A stretch of DNA of 64,000 bases from Sphingobacterium corticibacter (GTDB taxonomy: Bacteria; Bacteroidota; Bacteroidia; Sphingobacteriales; Sphingobacteriaceae), in the NCBI RefSeq assembly GCF_003076635.1, contig NZ_QDKG01000001.1:930001-994000 (forward strand), written 5' to 3'. The notes beneath the pieces are model-generated. The model was given only the letters and a program-made list of their open reading frames with translations. It had not been told where the DNA came from and made no database searches. The position numbers and the translations under genes were made by a program. Shown piece by piece: positions 38,301 through 46,563 of this stretch. How positions within the stretch are numbered: the first letter of the stretch is position 1; every line of letters starts with the position of its first letter.

Positions 38301-38687
38301 TCGAATTTTATCCCAGGAAGTGCCAATGGTGCCATGGGCAATATGTATACCAATGTGGATGATCGCTGGACGGTAGAAAACCCCAGTCAGGATGTTTTCT
38401 ATCCGCGCCTTTCCGATTACCAAAGTGCCAATAATAATATGGCTTCGACTTGGTGGCTACGCGATATGAGTTTTATCCGTTTGCGCAATATAGAGCTCGG
38501 CTACAGCTTGCCAAGCAAATGGTTAGATCCGATCCATATTCGCAATTTCCGTGTCTTTGCACGCGGCAACAACTTGCTGACCTTTTCCGATTTCAAATTG
38601 TGGGATCCAGAACTTGGCGTGAACAATGGCCTTCGATATCCGATCATGAAATCCGTATCCTTTGGTCTAGAAATGAATTTTAAATAA
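35334..38687 (+). CDS. SusC-family transporter with N-terminal STN signalling domain
   Basis: 1117 residues. After a signal peptide (to about residue 35) an STN domain spans about 43-105 (ITISFNNITYKQAFQDLNAQ, then EFIYSSSDFDD and a final TIIIRR). A carboxypeptidase-regulatory-like domain follows (about 125-200, GGEIVDENQKPLANATIIS), then LDQVVVVGFGTQRKASVVGA and the plug with ILVDGVERSLDNM and FSVLKDAAASAVYGVRG. The barrel ends in VSFGLEMNFK. The STN domain makes it the sensor of a transenvelope relay to FecR and the ECF factor. It pairs with SusD 18 bases downstream. Confidence 0.95.
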   Translation: MYQLFIEKHRLLLSMARIIVCFCVLPFYSYGSHALTTNILQENITISFNNITYKQAFQDLNAQTGLEFIYSSSDFDDRKKISHRFVNTPVGEVLHTLFANTGASYTLKDRTIIIRRAARNTNVQQNRLIGGEIVDENQKPLANATIISNISRRQATTDESGRFSLRVSSVDTDLSISVLGYVSKTVALDTRTDYRIALEDSTSTLDQVVVVGFGTQRKASVVGAISTTQPRNLQMSTSRSMSNNLAGQLAGVIAVQRSGEPGYDNSNFWIRGVSTFGGNRNPLILVDGVERSLDNMDPEEIESFSVLKDAAASAVYGVRGANGVILINTKRGKIGKPTVTARFEQGITSPTQLPEFIGAADYLEVMNSIRRERGEEGLYSQERLDNIRNGVDPDLYPDVNWLDEILMNSAQNSRANVSVNGGSDVLRYSLVTSYFSEGGLIERDRTQSWDSSSKLNRYNVRSNVDVNVSPTTLFRLNIGGYLQDRSRAPQSVDELFSQAFVIPPYVHPTIYSSGEIPRTPSRTNPWALATQRGYERFSASKIESLFSVEQDLKFFLSGLKARGLFSFDRYANNSVIRSKSPDYYNPAVGRDENGNLQLVIDSYGQEFLGYDTDSEWGDKSVYMEGAITYNRMFGKHNVDALFLYNQRNYDNGDLLPYRNQGVASRFSYNYDNRYIAEFNFGYNGSENFAPGKRFGFFPSFALGWLISEEGFMQQAKDTFTKLKLRGSYGLVGNDRLDGRRFAYITTINQGNGYSWGLDNDFRRAGRMEGDQGNLNLTWETVAKANIGFELGLWNALDLQVDFFNEDRSNIFMQRRSIPGSSGFTALPWANYGRVKNRGIDLSLDVNRALSEDLFLSMRGTFTYVKNKIIEQDEPSVVIGTSRSSTGKPVGQLFGLMDEGLFTEADFADVENNVLRDGIPRHTFGPVRPGDIKYRDLNNDGVIDALDMTDIGGTEDPQIVFGFGANLRYKSVDFGFFLQGIGNSYRVIGGSNFIPGSANGAMGNMYTNVDDRWTVENPSQDVFYPRLSDYQSANNNMASTWWLRDMSFIRLRNIELGYSLPSKWLDPIHIRNFRVFARGNNLLTFSDFKLWDPELGVNNGLRYPIMKSVSFGLEMNFK

Positions 38688-38705
38688 TCCGACAAACAGC
38701 TCATT

Positions 38706-40577
38706 ATGAAAGCGATAAATTATACTTTAAAAGTACTGTGTGCTGCATTGGCCTTGGTCTCCACATCGTGTTCGAAGTTCTTGGATAGGATGCCCGACGA
38801 CCAGCTTACCTTAGAAATGGTGTTCAATGATAAAACACGCACCGAAGATTGGCTTGCAGGTATATACAGTAATATTCCTGATCCATATTGGGGTTATGCG
38901 AGAGATATCGAATTAGATCCACTTTCCGACGATATGGCACCATCAACGGGTTGGGAACAATTTGGCTGGACCGTTATTGGAAAGCAGACTGGAAACTGGA
39001 ATCCAAGTAGTTCTTGGGGACCAAATTATTGGGTAGAACTGCCTAAACGCATTCGCTCTGCGTACATCTTTTTAGATAATGTAAAAGCCAATCCAGCACA
39101 GTTAGTTACAGAAGAGGAGGTGGCATTGATGAAAGCAGAAGCGCGATTTATGATCGCCTATTACTACTCTCTATTACTTGAAACCTATGGTGCGATTCCA
39201 TTTCAGTTAGGATTGACGGATCCTACAGCGAGTCAGGAAGAATTGATGATTGGTCAAACTCCTTTCGATGAAGTGGCCGCGTGGGTCGATCAAGAATTAC
39301 TGGATGTCTCGCAACTGCTGCCAAACAACTATAGCAATGCGCAAAAATATGGACGTGCCACCGCCATTATGTGCCTGGCAGTTCGAGCGCGCTTCCTACT
39401 GTTTGCAGCAAGTCCATTGGTCAATGGCAATGCAGATTACAACGGGTTTACCAACAAAGATGGTGTCGAGATTTATAGCAGTGCGCGCGATGCGAATAAA
39501 TGGACCAAAGCGGTAGAAGCAAGCAAATTGTTGATTGACAGAGCGGAATCTGCGGGACACAAATTATACGTGGAATATAATCCAGATGGTAGTGTAGATC
39601 CATTTCTGTCGTATCAGAATATGATGTTTCGCCGTCCGCAAGACGGAAATACGGAAATCTTATTTGCGCGTCCAGAATCCAACGTGTGGGAATACGACAG
39701 ACATGCGCAACCTCGCGGTACCGGTGGAAATGGTGGTATGGGAGTTACACAATCATTAGTAGATGCCTTCTTCATGGAAAATGGTCGGCCTATTGATGAT
39801 CCACAGTCTGGCTACACGGAAAATGGTTTTTCGGAAAGTGATGAGGTGCGAAATACACAATGGGTAGAATCTAAAGGTGATGGCAAAGTGACTTTGGCTG
39901 GTACATTTAATATGTACACCAAACGCGAACCTCGATTTTACATTTCTGTGCTGTACAATGGCGCTTGGTTTCGTCGAGAAAATCGTACCACGCAATTTTA
40001 CAGTGGTAATTGGGATGGTGGGCCTACGCACGATGCACCACAAAATGGTTACTTGTTGCGCAAAAAAGTGCATCCTAATCATGATCCGCGTAATGGAACG
40101 AATCCTTACCGACCAGGTATACTATATCGTCTAGGTGAGGCGTATTTGAACTATGCAGAAGCGCTGAATGAGGTAGAACCAAGTAATCCTGATATTTTGA
40201 AGTATGTCAATATGATACGTGTACGTGCTGGTATACCTCAGTATGGTGCCGGTGCTAATGCACTACCCGCTCCTGCATCGCAAGAGCAAATGCGTGCAGC
40301 CATCCGAAGAGAAAGACGTGTGGAATTAAACAATGAAGGTATTCGATATAGAGATGTTAGAAGATGGAAAATTGGCGAAACGGCACTCAACGGCAATTTC
40401 TTCGGCATGAATTTCTCTGGAACCGAGCGAGATGATAGTCCGAGCAATCCGAGAGCTTTTTTCAAAAGATCTGTCTATCAACGTCGCGTGTTTACCGCCA
40501 AAAACTATTGGTATCCTATCCCTCAGTCCGAAATAGATAAAAATCCTAATCTGGTTCAAAATCCTTTCTGGGATTAG
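38706..40577 (+). CDS. SusD/RagB-family surface lipoprotein
   Basis: 623 residues, longer than average for SusD. Lipobox LVSTSC with the cysteine at residue 22. RFMIAYYYSLLLETYGAIP is the first TPR-type signature, and IRRERRVELNNEGIRYRDVR with YWYPIPQSEIDKNPNL marks the classical C-terminal RagB domain. It is the ligand-binding partner of the STN-SusC. A perfect bidirectional hairpin 27 bases after the stop ends the operon, and no glycoside hydrolase or peptidase gene is included. Confidence 0.95.
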   Translation: MKAINYTLKVLCAALALVSTSCSKFLDRMPDDQLTLEMVFNDKTRTEDWLAGIYSNIPDPYWGYARDIELDPLSDDMAPSTGWEQFGWTVIGKQTGNWNPSSSWGPNYWVELPKRIRSAYIFLDNVKANPAQLVTEEEVALMKAEARFMIAYYYSLLLETYGAIPFQLGLTDPTASQEELMIGQTPFDEVAAWVDQELLDVSQLLPNNYSNAQKYGRATAIMCLAVRARFLLFAASPLVNGNADYNGFTNKDGVEIYSSARDANKWTKAVEASKLLIDRAESAGHKLYVEYNPDGSVDPFLSYQNMMFRRPQDGNTEILFARPESNVWEYDRHAQPRGTGGNGGMGVTQSLVDAFFMENGRPIDDPQSGYTENGFSESDEVRNTQWVESKGDGKVTLAGTFNMYTKREPRFYISVLYNGAWFRRENRTTQFYSGNWDGGPTHDAPQNGYLLRKKVHPNHDPRNGTNPYRPGILYRLGEAYLNYAEALNEVEPSNPDILKYVNMIRVRAGIPQYGAGANALPAPASQEQMRAAIRRERRVELNNEGIRYRDVRRWKIGETALNGNFFGMNFSGTERDDSPSNPRAFFKRSVYQRRVFTAKNYWYPIPQSEIDKNPNLVQNPFWD

Positions 40578-40604
40578 GATAGTAGTTTAGTATAGTCATT
40601 TAAT

Positions 40605-40653
40605 AAACAGTAAAGCCGTCACTCTTGTTACATGAATGACGGCTTTACTGTTT
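40605..40653. terminator. Bidirectional terminator hairpin
   Basis: Perfect 17-base arms at 40605-40621 and 40637-40653 (AAACAGTAAAGCC / GGCTTTACTGTTT) around a 15-base loop, between the convergent SusD and PLDc_N genes. Confidence 0.8.
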
Positions 40654-40678
40654 ACATTTGAAAGGCTTAAAAGCCAAT

Positions 40679-40954
40679 CTACAAAAGATCTCTCCGCTCA
40701 GCATCCTGACGTATCATACGCTCTTCTTCTTTACGTTTTTTGCGGTCAAGGTAGCTAGAGATGAAATAGATTGTTGCACCTAAGTACGGAAAGAAAAGTA
40801 CCACCAAGATCCAAAGAATCTTTGATACACCTGTCTCTCTGTTTAGAATTTGAAAGATCGCGATCAGCAGATATAAGATCGCAATTATAGCCGCAATGAT
40901 AATGACAAGCTCTGCTGAGCCAACATTAATGAATAGTAGGTTTGGTGTGTTCAT
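40679..40954 (-). CDS. Small membrane protein, PLDc_N domain
   Basis: 91 residues with two membrane helices, about 14-36 (LVIIIAAIIAILYLLIAIF) and 46-66 (ILWILVVLFFPYLGATIYF), followed by a charged tail. The pattern of the second helix, with FPYLGATIYF, is the phospholipase-D-nuclease N-terminal (PLDc_N) domain, here without any catalytic domain, as is common for stand-alone small proteins. Its role is unknown. It is the last gene of a - strand block and lies 24 bases after a lipoprotein gene. Confidence 0.75.
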   Translation of the reverse strand: MNTPNLLFINVGSAELVIIIAAIIAILYLLIAIFQILNRETGVSKILWILVVLFFPYLGATIYFISSYLDRKKRKEEERMIRQDAERRDLL

Positions 40955-40978
40955 AAATTTTTTAATATAGTAGGTTAA

Positions 40979-41458
40979 TTATTTACAATCTACCGCTGCA
41001 TATTTTACTGAATAGTCGGCAGACTCGTCCGTCTCTTCTCGTTGATTATTGGTGTTTACTTTTAGCGGTTTTTGATATAATTCCATGCCGCTAGTCAATC
41101 TAAATTGAAGGTGCAGCGTGTCGTTCATACCTTCTTGCATATACGCCCATTTTACATCAACATGCTCTCCATTGATATTTCCTTGGACTGTGCCTTTACG
41201 CGAATCTTTCTCGTATGGTAACCAGTCCATTTCGCCAGTCACCTCATTTGTGTTGATTACAAAATGCACCTTTGTGGTATCTTGATTATTGTTTCCCTCT
41301 GTTAGGATATAGCAGTAGTGGCCATCATTTAAAGTATGCGTTGATGTAGAAGAGCTATCTGTCTCATTCATACTGTCGCCCTTGTGTGAATCGCTGCCAT
41401 TTTGTTGACAAGATATCATGGTCATTAAGAATCCAGCAATTCCCAAATAAAGTTTCAT
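40979..41458 (-). CDS. Hypothetical lipoprotein
   Basis: 159 residues. Signal sequence with lipobox MTMISC, cysteine at about residue 17, followed by a Ser/Asn/Asp-rich linker. The body (about 45-140) is beta-rich with DGHYCYILTEGNNNQDTTK and GTVQGNINGEHVDVKWAYM, suggesting a small lipocalin- or META-like barrel. I do not recognise a named family. It precedes the PLDc_N gene and is probably co-transcribed with it. A 117-base gap separates it from the MORN gene upstream. Confidence 0.65.
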   Translation of the reverse strand: MKLYLGIAGFLMTMISCQQNGSDSHKGDSMNETDSSSTSTHTLNDGHYCYILTEGNNNQDTTKVHFVINTNEVTGEMDWLPYEKDSRKGTVQGNINGEHVDVKWAYMQEGMNDTLHLQFRLTSGMELYQKPLKVNTNNQREETDESADYSVKYAAVDCK

Positions 41459-41575
41459 ATGTAAGATCTAAGTGGTGAAAAAATAAACTTTATAGGATCA
41501 TTAGCATAAACCTGGCCAAATGTTTCTACGGACTGTGATCGCTTATCGCGAGTTTATTATTGTGGGGCTTTTTCA

Positions 41576-42457
41576 TTACTTACGCTTAGGCTTATCACTT
41601 TCCCAGTTTCCATCGTAGCTTACATTGCCATCCTTGTCGTATAAAACCCCGTGACCGTGTCTTTGATTGTTTTTCCAAAGGCCAACGTAGCGCTCACCGC
41701 TTGGCCAGTAATAGGAGCCTTTACCTTCTCTTTTATCCTGTCGGAATTCGCCTTCATAACGCACACCGTCTTTCCAGTTATATACGCCATATCCATGTCG
41801 TTTATTTTGTTGCCAATCGCCGTTATATGTCCCGCCAGATGCATCCCATACGCCAGTTCCTGTGCCGTGTGCCATACCGTTTTTAGTATCGCCTACATAT
41901 TGAATCGTTTGGCCAGTCGGGCCTTGGATTGCCATCGCTTTGAGTTGTTCCTTCTCTTCCAAAGCTCTTTCTCTAGCGCTTAATCTTCGGTTTAGCTCAG
42001 TGATCTTATTTTCAAGACTGTCAGTATCTTTATTCTTATTACTTGATGTATTTGCCAGATCCTCACGGTCGACCAATGTGGTTGGTTTGGCAATACTATC
42101 ACGTGCCGCTTGGATTGGTTTGTCGACTCGAGAAGATGCGGCATTGGCAATCAAACTTCGTACGACCGATATTCTAGCAACTAGATCCGCATCATTCACG
42201 GAATATGTTTTCTTCTGCTGTAGGTCCTGATATTTTTGCAGCGCATCAGCATATTGCCCAGAGAATACCATCTCATCGATGGATTGTACTGGGTTGTGGA
42301 TAGCGCTGTCTGCCAGCTCTTGGTTTGTGTAATGAGCTTCTAACGTTGTTAATTTATCCCGCAATTCCCTGTTTTGGGAGCTAACATAAATAATGCTTCC
42401 AAAGAGCAAAACTGAAATAATCGCTAATGCTCCAATCACTTTTTGTGCTGTTGTCAT
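41576..42457 (-). CDS. Membrane-anchored MORN-repeat protein
   Basis: 293 residues. One N-terminal membrane helix (about 7-27, VIGALAIISVLLFGSIIYV), a helical region, and a coiled coil near 145-175 (ENKITELNRRLSARERALE). The C-terminal 100 residues contain four to five MORN repeats, for example TYNGDWQQNKRHGYGVYNW, RYEGEFRQDKREGKGSYYW and RYVGLWKNNQRHGHGVLYD. MORN repeats form extended beta-sheets that bind lipids or proteins. The orientation (repeats inside or outside) cannot be told from sequence. It lies 43 bases downstream of a DUF2490 gene in the same direction. Confidence 0.85.
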   Translation of the reverse strand: MTTAQKVIGALAIISVLLFGSIIYVSSQNRELRDKLTTLEAHYTNQELADSAIHNPVQSIDEMVFSGQYADALQKYQDLQQKKTYSVNDADLVARISVVRSLIANAASSRVDKPIQAARDSIAKPTTLVDREDLANTSSNKNKDTDSLENKITELNRRLSARERALEEKEQLKAMAIQGPTGQTIQYVGDTKNGMAHGTGTGVWDASGGTYNGDWQQNKRHGYGVYNWKDGVRYEGEFRQDKREGKGSYYWPSGERYVGLWKNNQRHGHGVLYDKDGNVSYDGNWESDKPKRK

Positions 42458-42500
42458 TTTTTGTCTGATCGTTTTTTAGCGGATTTATAATCCATCATGT

Positions 42501-43325
42501 TTAATCAAAAAGGCGCGTACGTGGCACGCGCGATTCTTTTTTGCGAAAATCTAATGAGAAGTACGCATTAGTACGGAAGATCCAGCGATTAGTATACAAA
42601 TAACCAGCATCCAAGGTTTGTCCAGTCGTGTACATCATACCCGCCGTGATCTTTATGCGGGGGTTGATTATGTAACCGATAGAAGGATTGATCCGAAGGT
42701 CTTCTAGTGGGCTGTCTACCACTTTCTTGCCATTTTGCATGATAATCTCTACATCTGGTGTGAAAAATATCGTGCCGGGAGCTAGTTTATCATTGTTGAG
42801 CGGGATGTTCATGTAGAATTTGTAGCGCCAGCGATTACGAAATATCCAATCTGCTCCAACGGCGTTCGACCTGCTCCAGCGATGTTCAATCCGAATACGA
42901 TGGTAGATCATGCTTTTCGTTAGTGGCATAGCAAAAAGATATTCGTGCCAGATCCTCGGTTCTAAAACTAAGCTCTCGAATTCAGGATTGCCAGGGTCGG
43001 GCGAAAAGTTGAGCCTGAGTACAGGACCTAAAGAAACACTAAAGCGTTCGTTGACTAAATAGTTAATAGCATGTCTATTATAAATTTGCCCCATTTGTCC
43101 AAAGTAATCGGCTGACTCGTTTCCAACACGCCGATAATGAAATTGGGCGTCCCAAAAGATCTTGTCACTGATTCTGAACTTTCCATAAAAGCCATTCCAT
43201 GCAGCGGTCGATAGTGGCTGTTTGATCGCTTCGGTTGGGCGATCTTCTTGCGCGTTCGCTGTCACTAAAAACATCAAAAATAGCGTCAATGCGAAAGATG
43301 CGGTACCTAGTTTGAGTCTCATCAT
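42501..43325 (-). CDS. DUF2490 outer-membrane barrel protein
   Basis: 274 residues with a signal peptide ending at VTANAQ. The sequence alternates polar and aromatic residues as expected of a small outer-membrane barrel (IFWDAQFHYRRVG, SMIYHRIRIEHRWSR, WRYKFYMNIPL), and the pattern fits the DUF2490 family. Its ATG overlaps the stop codon of the 683-residue protein gene by one base (TAATG), so translation is coupled. Function unknown. Confidence 0.75.
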   Translation of the reverse strand: MMRLKLGTASFALTLFLMFLVTANAQEDRPTEAIKQPLSTAAWNGFYGKFRISDKIFWDAQFHYRRVGNESADYFGQMGQIYNRHAINYLVNERFSVSLGPVLRLNFSPDPGNPEFESLVLEPRIWHEYLFAMPLTKSMIYHRIRIEHRWSRSNAVGADWIFRNRWRYKFYMNIPLNNDKLAPGTIFFTPDVEIIMQNGKKVVDSPLEDLRINPSIGYIINPRIKITAGMMYTTGQTLDAGYLYTNRWIFRTNAYFSLDFRKKESRVPRTRLFD

Positions 43326-45376
43326 TATCCTTCGTTTACTGCGTTATTGATAATGATTTCTAAATAGCGCTCCGGATCTTTCGGAGCACGTCGAAGCTGA
43401 CGTTCCAGCTGTCGGGTATCTTCCATGCGCAGTTCCATCATGCGATCCAGCAAGGAGTAAATGCGTGTAAGCGATGCGCTCAATGTATCGCAATTAAGAT
43501 TTTGCTCCAGCGCGGTCAGTAAGTACGGCATCAGCTGATCATTATAGATAGTGTAGAGCCTCTCTTTGACACGCTCTTCCATGTAAGTGTAGGTGTACGC
43601 ATTCCAGATGCTACGCGTATATTCTGCATCCAGTTCGTCTATTCGCTGTTGAAGGTTTGCTAGCGTAGCGTGCAGACCAGCGTAGGTTTGGTAACAGGAC
43701 AATAAGCTATCGATTGCTAGCAACCGATCTTGTACTGATAATAAGCTGTAGTCTCGAAAAGTAGACTCTAAAGCCAAGTTTGTTGGTTCGCTAAACCGCT
43801 GATGCAACGTCGTGAATGTTTCGGTGAGTTCCTGGTCAGAAAACAGTTGGATAACAGAATCCCGAAGATCGATAAGTCGTTCTTCTTTTCCCGTTAGCTC
43901 ACCTTGTGCCATGACGTTACTTAGAAATGCTCCCGAAGTTTGCACCACACGCTGTACATCATCGAATACTTCGGTAAGATGTTGGTTAATAGCAGCTACA
44001 TCATAGTTTGTTAGCGAAGATGGAAAAGCATACGAATAGGTAGCATTGGCATTCTTGTATTCATATGAAATCGTATCAGGATAACGTAGAGCCAACTTCT
44101 TACGGTTGAGGATCGCATGATGATCAACATATTCTGCGGCTTCATCCACTAGAAATGCAATGGAGGGTGCGAGAGCTGTTAGCCGAGATTCATAAATACG
44201 GAAAGCGGCGAAACTGCGAGCGAGTTCTAATTGCGAGAAGCGACCAGTTTGTACAGCCGGATTATCTAGGAAATTAGCGATAATCAAGCGTGTTTCTCGT
44301 AGCAACTTCTCGTTAGCGATGTTCAATCGCTTCTCCTCATCGGAGAAGGGGAATTTCCGAATCTTGATGCGTATCGGGTTTATTATTTTGCTTCCTTCAA
44401 CCCGTTGCCATACATTTTTACCACGATAGGAGGCCGGGTTGGCTAACACGCGCTCCATAAATTGGTTGCTTCGACTCAGTAGAATTTGTAAGTTACCATC
44501 CGTAAACAATCCAGTAAGGGCTGTGGTATCCATCACTAATTCGGTATACTCGAGGGCTCTAAAGTAAGTTGATGTCACTGGAAGGCGCGTAAGCAATCCT
44601 TGTCCACTGCGTACCAAGGTGTCGAAACCGATGTGGCTTATTTCGTAGCGCTCTTGATCGATCTCATAAAAATGTTTGCTAAAAAAACCGTGATCATAGC
44701 GCCTGATTTCGATAATATCTGCTGCACTGTCTTGCGCGTGCGTAAAGCGCCAGTCTCCATGTGGAAATCCTTCTTCGTCAAATTGCCCCTGCGTCTGCAG
44801 CTGTGGTGCAAAACCTTGTAGTGTGCCACGAGGTTGCCCCATTTGATAGGAGAGTTGTGCGTAATACGTCGTATCAGCTGCATCAGAATCTACCAATTTA
44901 CGATCCAGCAGTTCATATCGGCCGTCGACGGTGCCTGATTTGAAAGTGGTTTTTAGGAGCGATTCTTCTCCCGTAACATTGTATACAACTCTTGCGTCCA
45001 ATGCCTGAGGATTGCCAGATACGGTGAAATCTCGAGAGACAAAACGCCAAGCGCCATTTTTGACGTTACGCGTAAAAGGACCGTCTAATACAAAACCGTG
45101 GATGGTATCACTATCTTGATAATGTTCGATGAATTGCTGAAAGCGAAAATTTCCGTTTTTTACCGTGTCGCCCTCTAACATGATGTAATCATAGATCGCT
45201 GTTCCCGTAATGGAATCCAACAATCTGTAGCGTCCTTCGTAGCGTTGTGCGGGTTGTTGTGCCTGCGCAGGAGAAATGCTAAATAATAGGGTGAAAACTA
45301 GACAAGATGATAAGGCGGAAAGTCGGATAGGGTAGCAGCAAGAAAGAAAAAATCTATAGAGATGTCTATAAATCAT
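43325..45376 (-). CDS. Unrecognised secreted 683-residue protein
   Basis: 683 residues with a long signal peptide ending near PAQAQ (about residue 40). Residues 45-230 contain repeated strand-turn units with NGNFRFQ, NGAWRFVSRDF, DGRYELLDRK and HGDWRFTHAQD, reminiscent of MORN/YwqK-type antitoxin-like repeats. The C-terminal half (350-680) is almost wholly helical with heptad-like stretches (for example LANLQQRIDELDAEYTRSI). No enzyme motif was found. It starts a coupled set with DUF2490 and the MORN protein, which suggests one envelope complex with an unknown role. A perfect 36-base palindrome lies 64 bases upstream of its start. Confidence 0.7.
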   Translation of the reverse strand: MIYRHLYRFFLSCCYPIRLSALSSCLVFTLLFSISPAQAQQPAQRYEGRYRLLDSITGTAIYDYIMLEGDTVKNGNFRFQQFIEHYQDSDTIHGFVLDGPFTRNVKNGAWRFVSRDFTVSGNPQALDARVVYNVTGEESLLKTTFKSGTVDGRYELLDRKLVDSDAADTTYYAQLSYQMGQPRGTLQGFAPQLQTQGQFDEEGFPHGDWRFTHAQDSAADIIEIRRYDHGFFSKHFYEIDQERYEISHIGFDTLVRSGQGLLTRLPVTSTYFRALEYTELVMDTTALTGLFTDGNLQILLSRSNQFMERVLANPASYRGKNVWQRVEGSKIINPIRIKIRKFPFSDEEKRLNIANEKLLRETRLIIANFLDNPAVQTGRFSQLELARSFAAFRIYESRLTALAPSIAFLVDEAAEYVDHHAILNRKKLALRYPDTISYEYKNANATYSYAFPSSLTNYDVAAINQHLTEVFDDVQRVVQTSGAFLSNVMAQGELTGKEERLIDLRDSVIQLFSDQELTETFTTLHQRFSEPTNLALESTFRDYSLLSVQDRLLAIDSLLSCYQTYAGLHATLANLQQRIDELDAEYTRSIWNAYTYTYMEERVKERLYTIYNDQLMPYLLTALEQNLNCDTLSASLTRIYSLLDRMMELRMEDTRQLERQLRRAPKDPERYLEIIINNAVNEG

Positions 45377-45439
45377 TATTTGTTCGTGTTTTGAATTGTA
45401 GTACAGTGTGAAAGGCAGGTAGCATGCCTTATTGATCTT

Positions 45440-45475
45440 CTATTTTGATAAAAATACAAATTTTTATCAAAATAG
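45440..45475. repeat. Perfect 16+4+16 inverted repeat
   Basis: Arms CTATTTTGATAAAAAT (45440-45455) and its exact complement (45460-45475), loop ACAA. It lies 33 bases after the SDR stop and 64 bases before the 683-residue gene, both on the - strand. It could end SDR transcription or be an operator for the downstream genes. Lack of GC in the stem and of a separate T-run makes an operator at least as likely. Confidence 0.7.
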
Positions 45476-45508
45476 CAAGCCAGTCTGCCGTATGTACTCC
45501 ATTATCAA

Positions 45509-46312
45509 CTACACTACTTTTGCCTTCCGGACGATTTTAGCTAAGACGTTCGGTAAAAACCGCTTGAGGTAAACTCCTACTACTTCTTTACCACCTATCA
45601 CAGCCTGTTTTTTCTTTTTGGCGATCGCAGAGAGCATATTATGGACAAAGGCATCGACATGCATTCCATTTTGCGTGGCCTCATCCATCGTTCCCTGAGC
45701 ATCGCCATTGCCTGTGAGGGCATTAACAGAGATGTTGGTTTGTATATATCCCGGACAAATGATGGTTATCGCAATTTTCTGAGTATATAATTCGGCACGT
45801 AATGCATCAAAAAATCCATGAAGCGCGTGTTTTGCGGCAGCATAGCTACTGCGCATGGGGGCGCTAAAGATCCCCATCAGACTGGATACAACAACGATAT
45901 GCCCGCCATTATTGGCGATCATATGCGGTAGAATTGCTTTTGTAAGTGCTACGGTGCCTATATAATCAATATTCATGAGGCGTTTATCCACTTCGATATC
46001 CGTATCCATTGCAAATGAGCGTTGGGAAACACCGGCATTATTGATTAAGATGTCGATTTTCCCAAAATGTTCTACAGCTTCGACCGCCATTGTAGACATT
46101 TTTTGATAGTCTTCTAAGTCGATAGGTAGGATCATAAATCGATCCCTATCCAACTTAGCTTTTTGAGCAACTTGAGTAAGTTGGTTAACATTTCGGGATG
46201 AAAGAATGATCTTTGCCTTACTTTTTGCAGCTAATGCGATAACTAAGGATTCACCAATTCCAGATGAAGCTCCTGTAATCCAGACTACTTTATGGTCAAA
46301 ATAGCTTTTCAT
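45509..46312 (-). CDS. SDR-family oxidoreductase (DHRS7-like)
   Basis: 267 residues. TGASSGIGESL is the cofactor loop, LINNAGVSQRSF the structural NNAG motif, and YAAAKHALHGFFDALRAEL contains the catalytic Tyr and Lys; VVSSLMG supplies the Ser. The overall sequence is close to the SDR7/7B-like bacterial group. It lies 25 bases after a degraded FAD-binding dehydrogenase fragment on the same strand. Substrate unknown. Confidence 0.9.
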   Translation of the reverse strand: MKSYFDHKVVWITGASSGIGESLVIALAAKSKAKIILSSRNVNQLTQVAQKAKLDRDRFMILPIDLEDYQKMSTMAVEAVEHFGKIDILINNAGVSQRSFAMDTDIEVDKRLMNIDYIGTVALTKAILPHMIANNGGHIVVVSSLMGIFSAPMRSSYAAAKHALHGFFDALRAELYTQKIAITIICPGYIQTNISVNALTGNGDAQGTMDEATQNGMHVDAFVHNMLSAIAKKKKQAVIGGKEVVGVYLKRFLPNVLAKIVRKAKVV

Positions 46313-46337
46313 TTCTTTTTTGTTTTCTGTTTCTACC

Positions 46338-46563
46338 TCAGTTATTTGCTGCGAAGGATTTATTTCCCATTCTGCGCTGTTGTGGTGAGTTGATTAAAAA
46401 TAAATCTCCGAATGACCAAGAATGCTTGTCCGCCCATATTCTGTTCCGTTTCTTGATCAAGTAGCAATACTTTTTTTCCAGCGTTGTTAATCTCCATCGC
46501 CGAAGTAAGTCCTGCAAGGCTAGTTCCCACGATAATAATATCAGGTTGGAATATCACTTCCAT
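46338..46563 (-). pseudogene. Remnant of an FAD-binding dehydrogenase (KsdD-like), frameshifted
   Basis: The first 45 residues read DIIIVGTSLAGLTSAMEIN, then KKVLLLDQE and NMGGQAF, the FAD-binding N-terminus of the FAD-binding dehydrogenase family related to 3-ketosteroid dehydrogenase. After GGQAF the frame is lost. Skipping one base at about 46419 restores the family sequence WSFGDLFLINSPQQRRMG, after which it runs into NKSFAANN and a stop at 46338. A full gene is over 500 codons, so nearly all of the catalytic part is gone. The remnant lies directly upstream of the SDR gene, which may have inherited its promoter. Confidence 0.8.
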
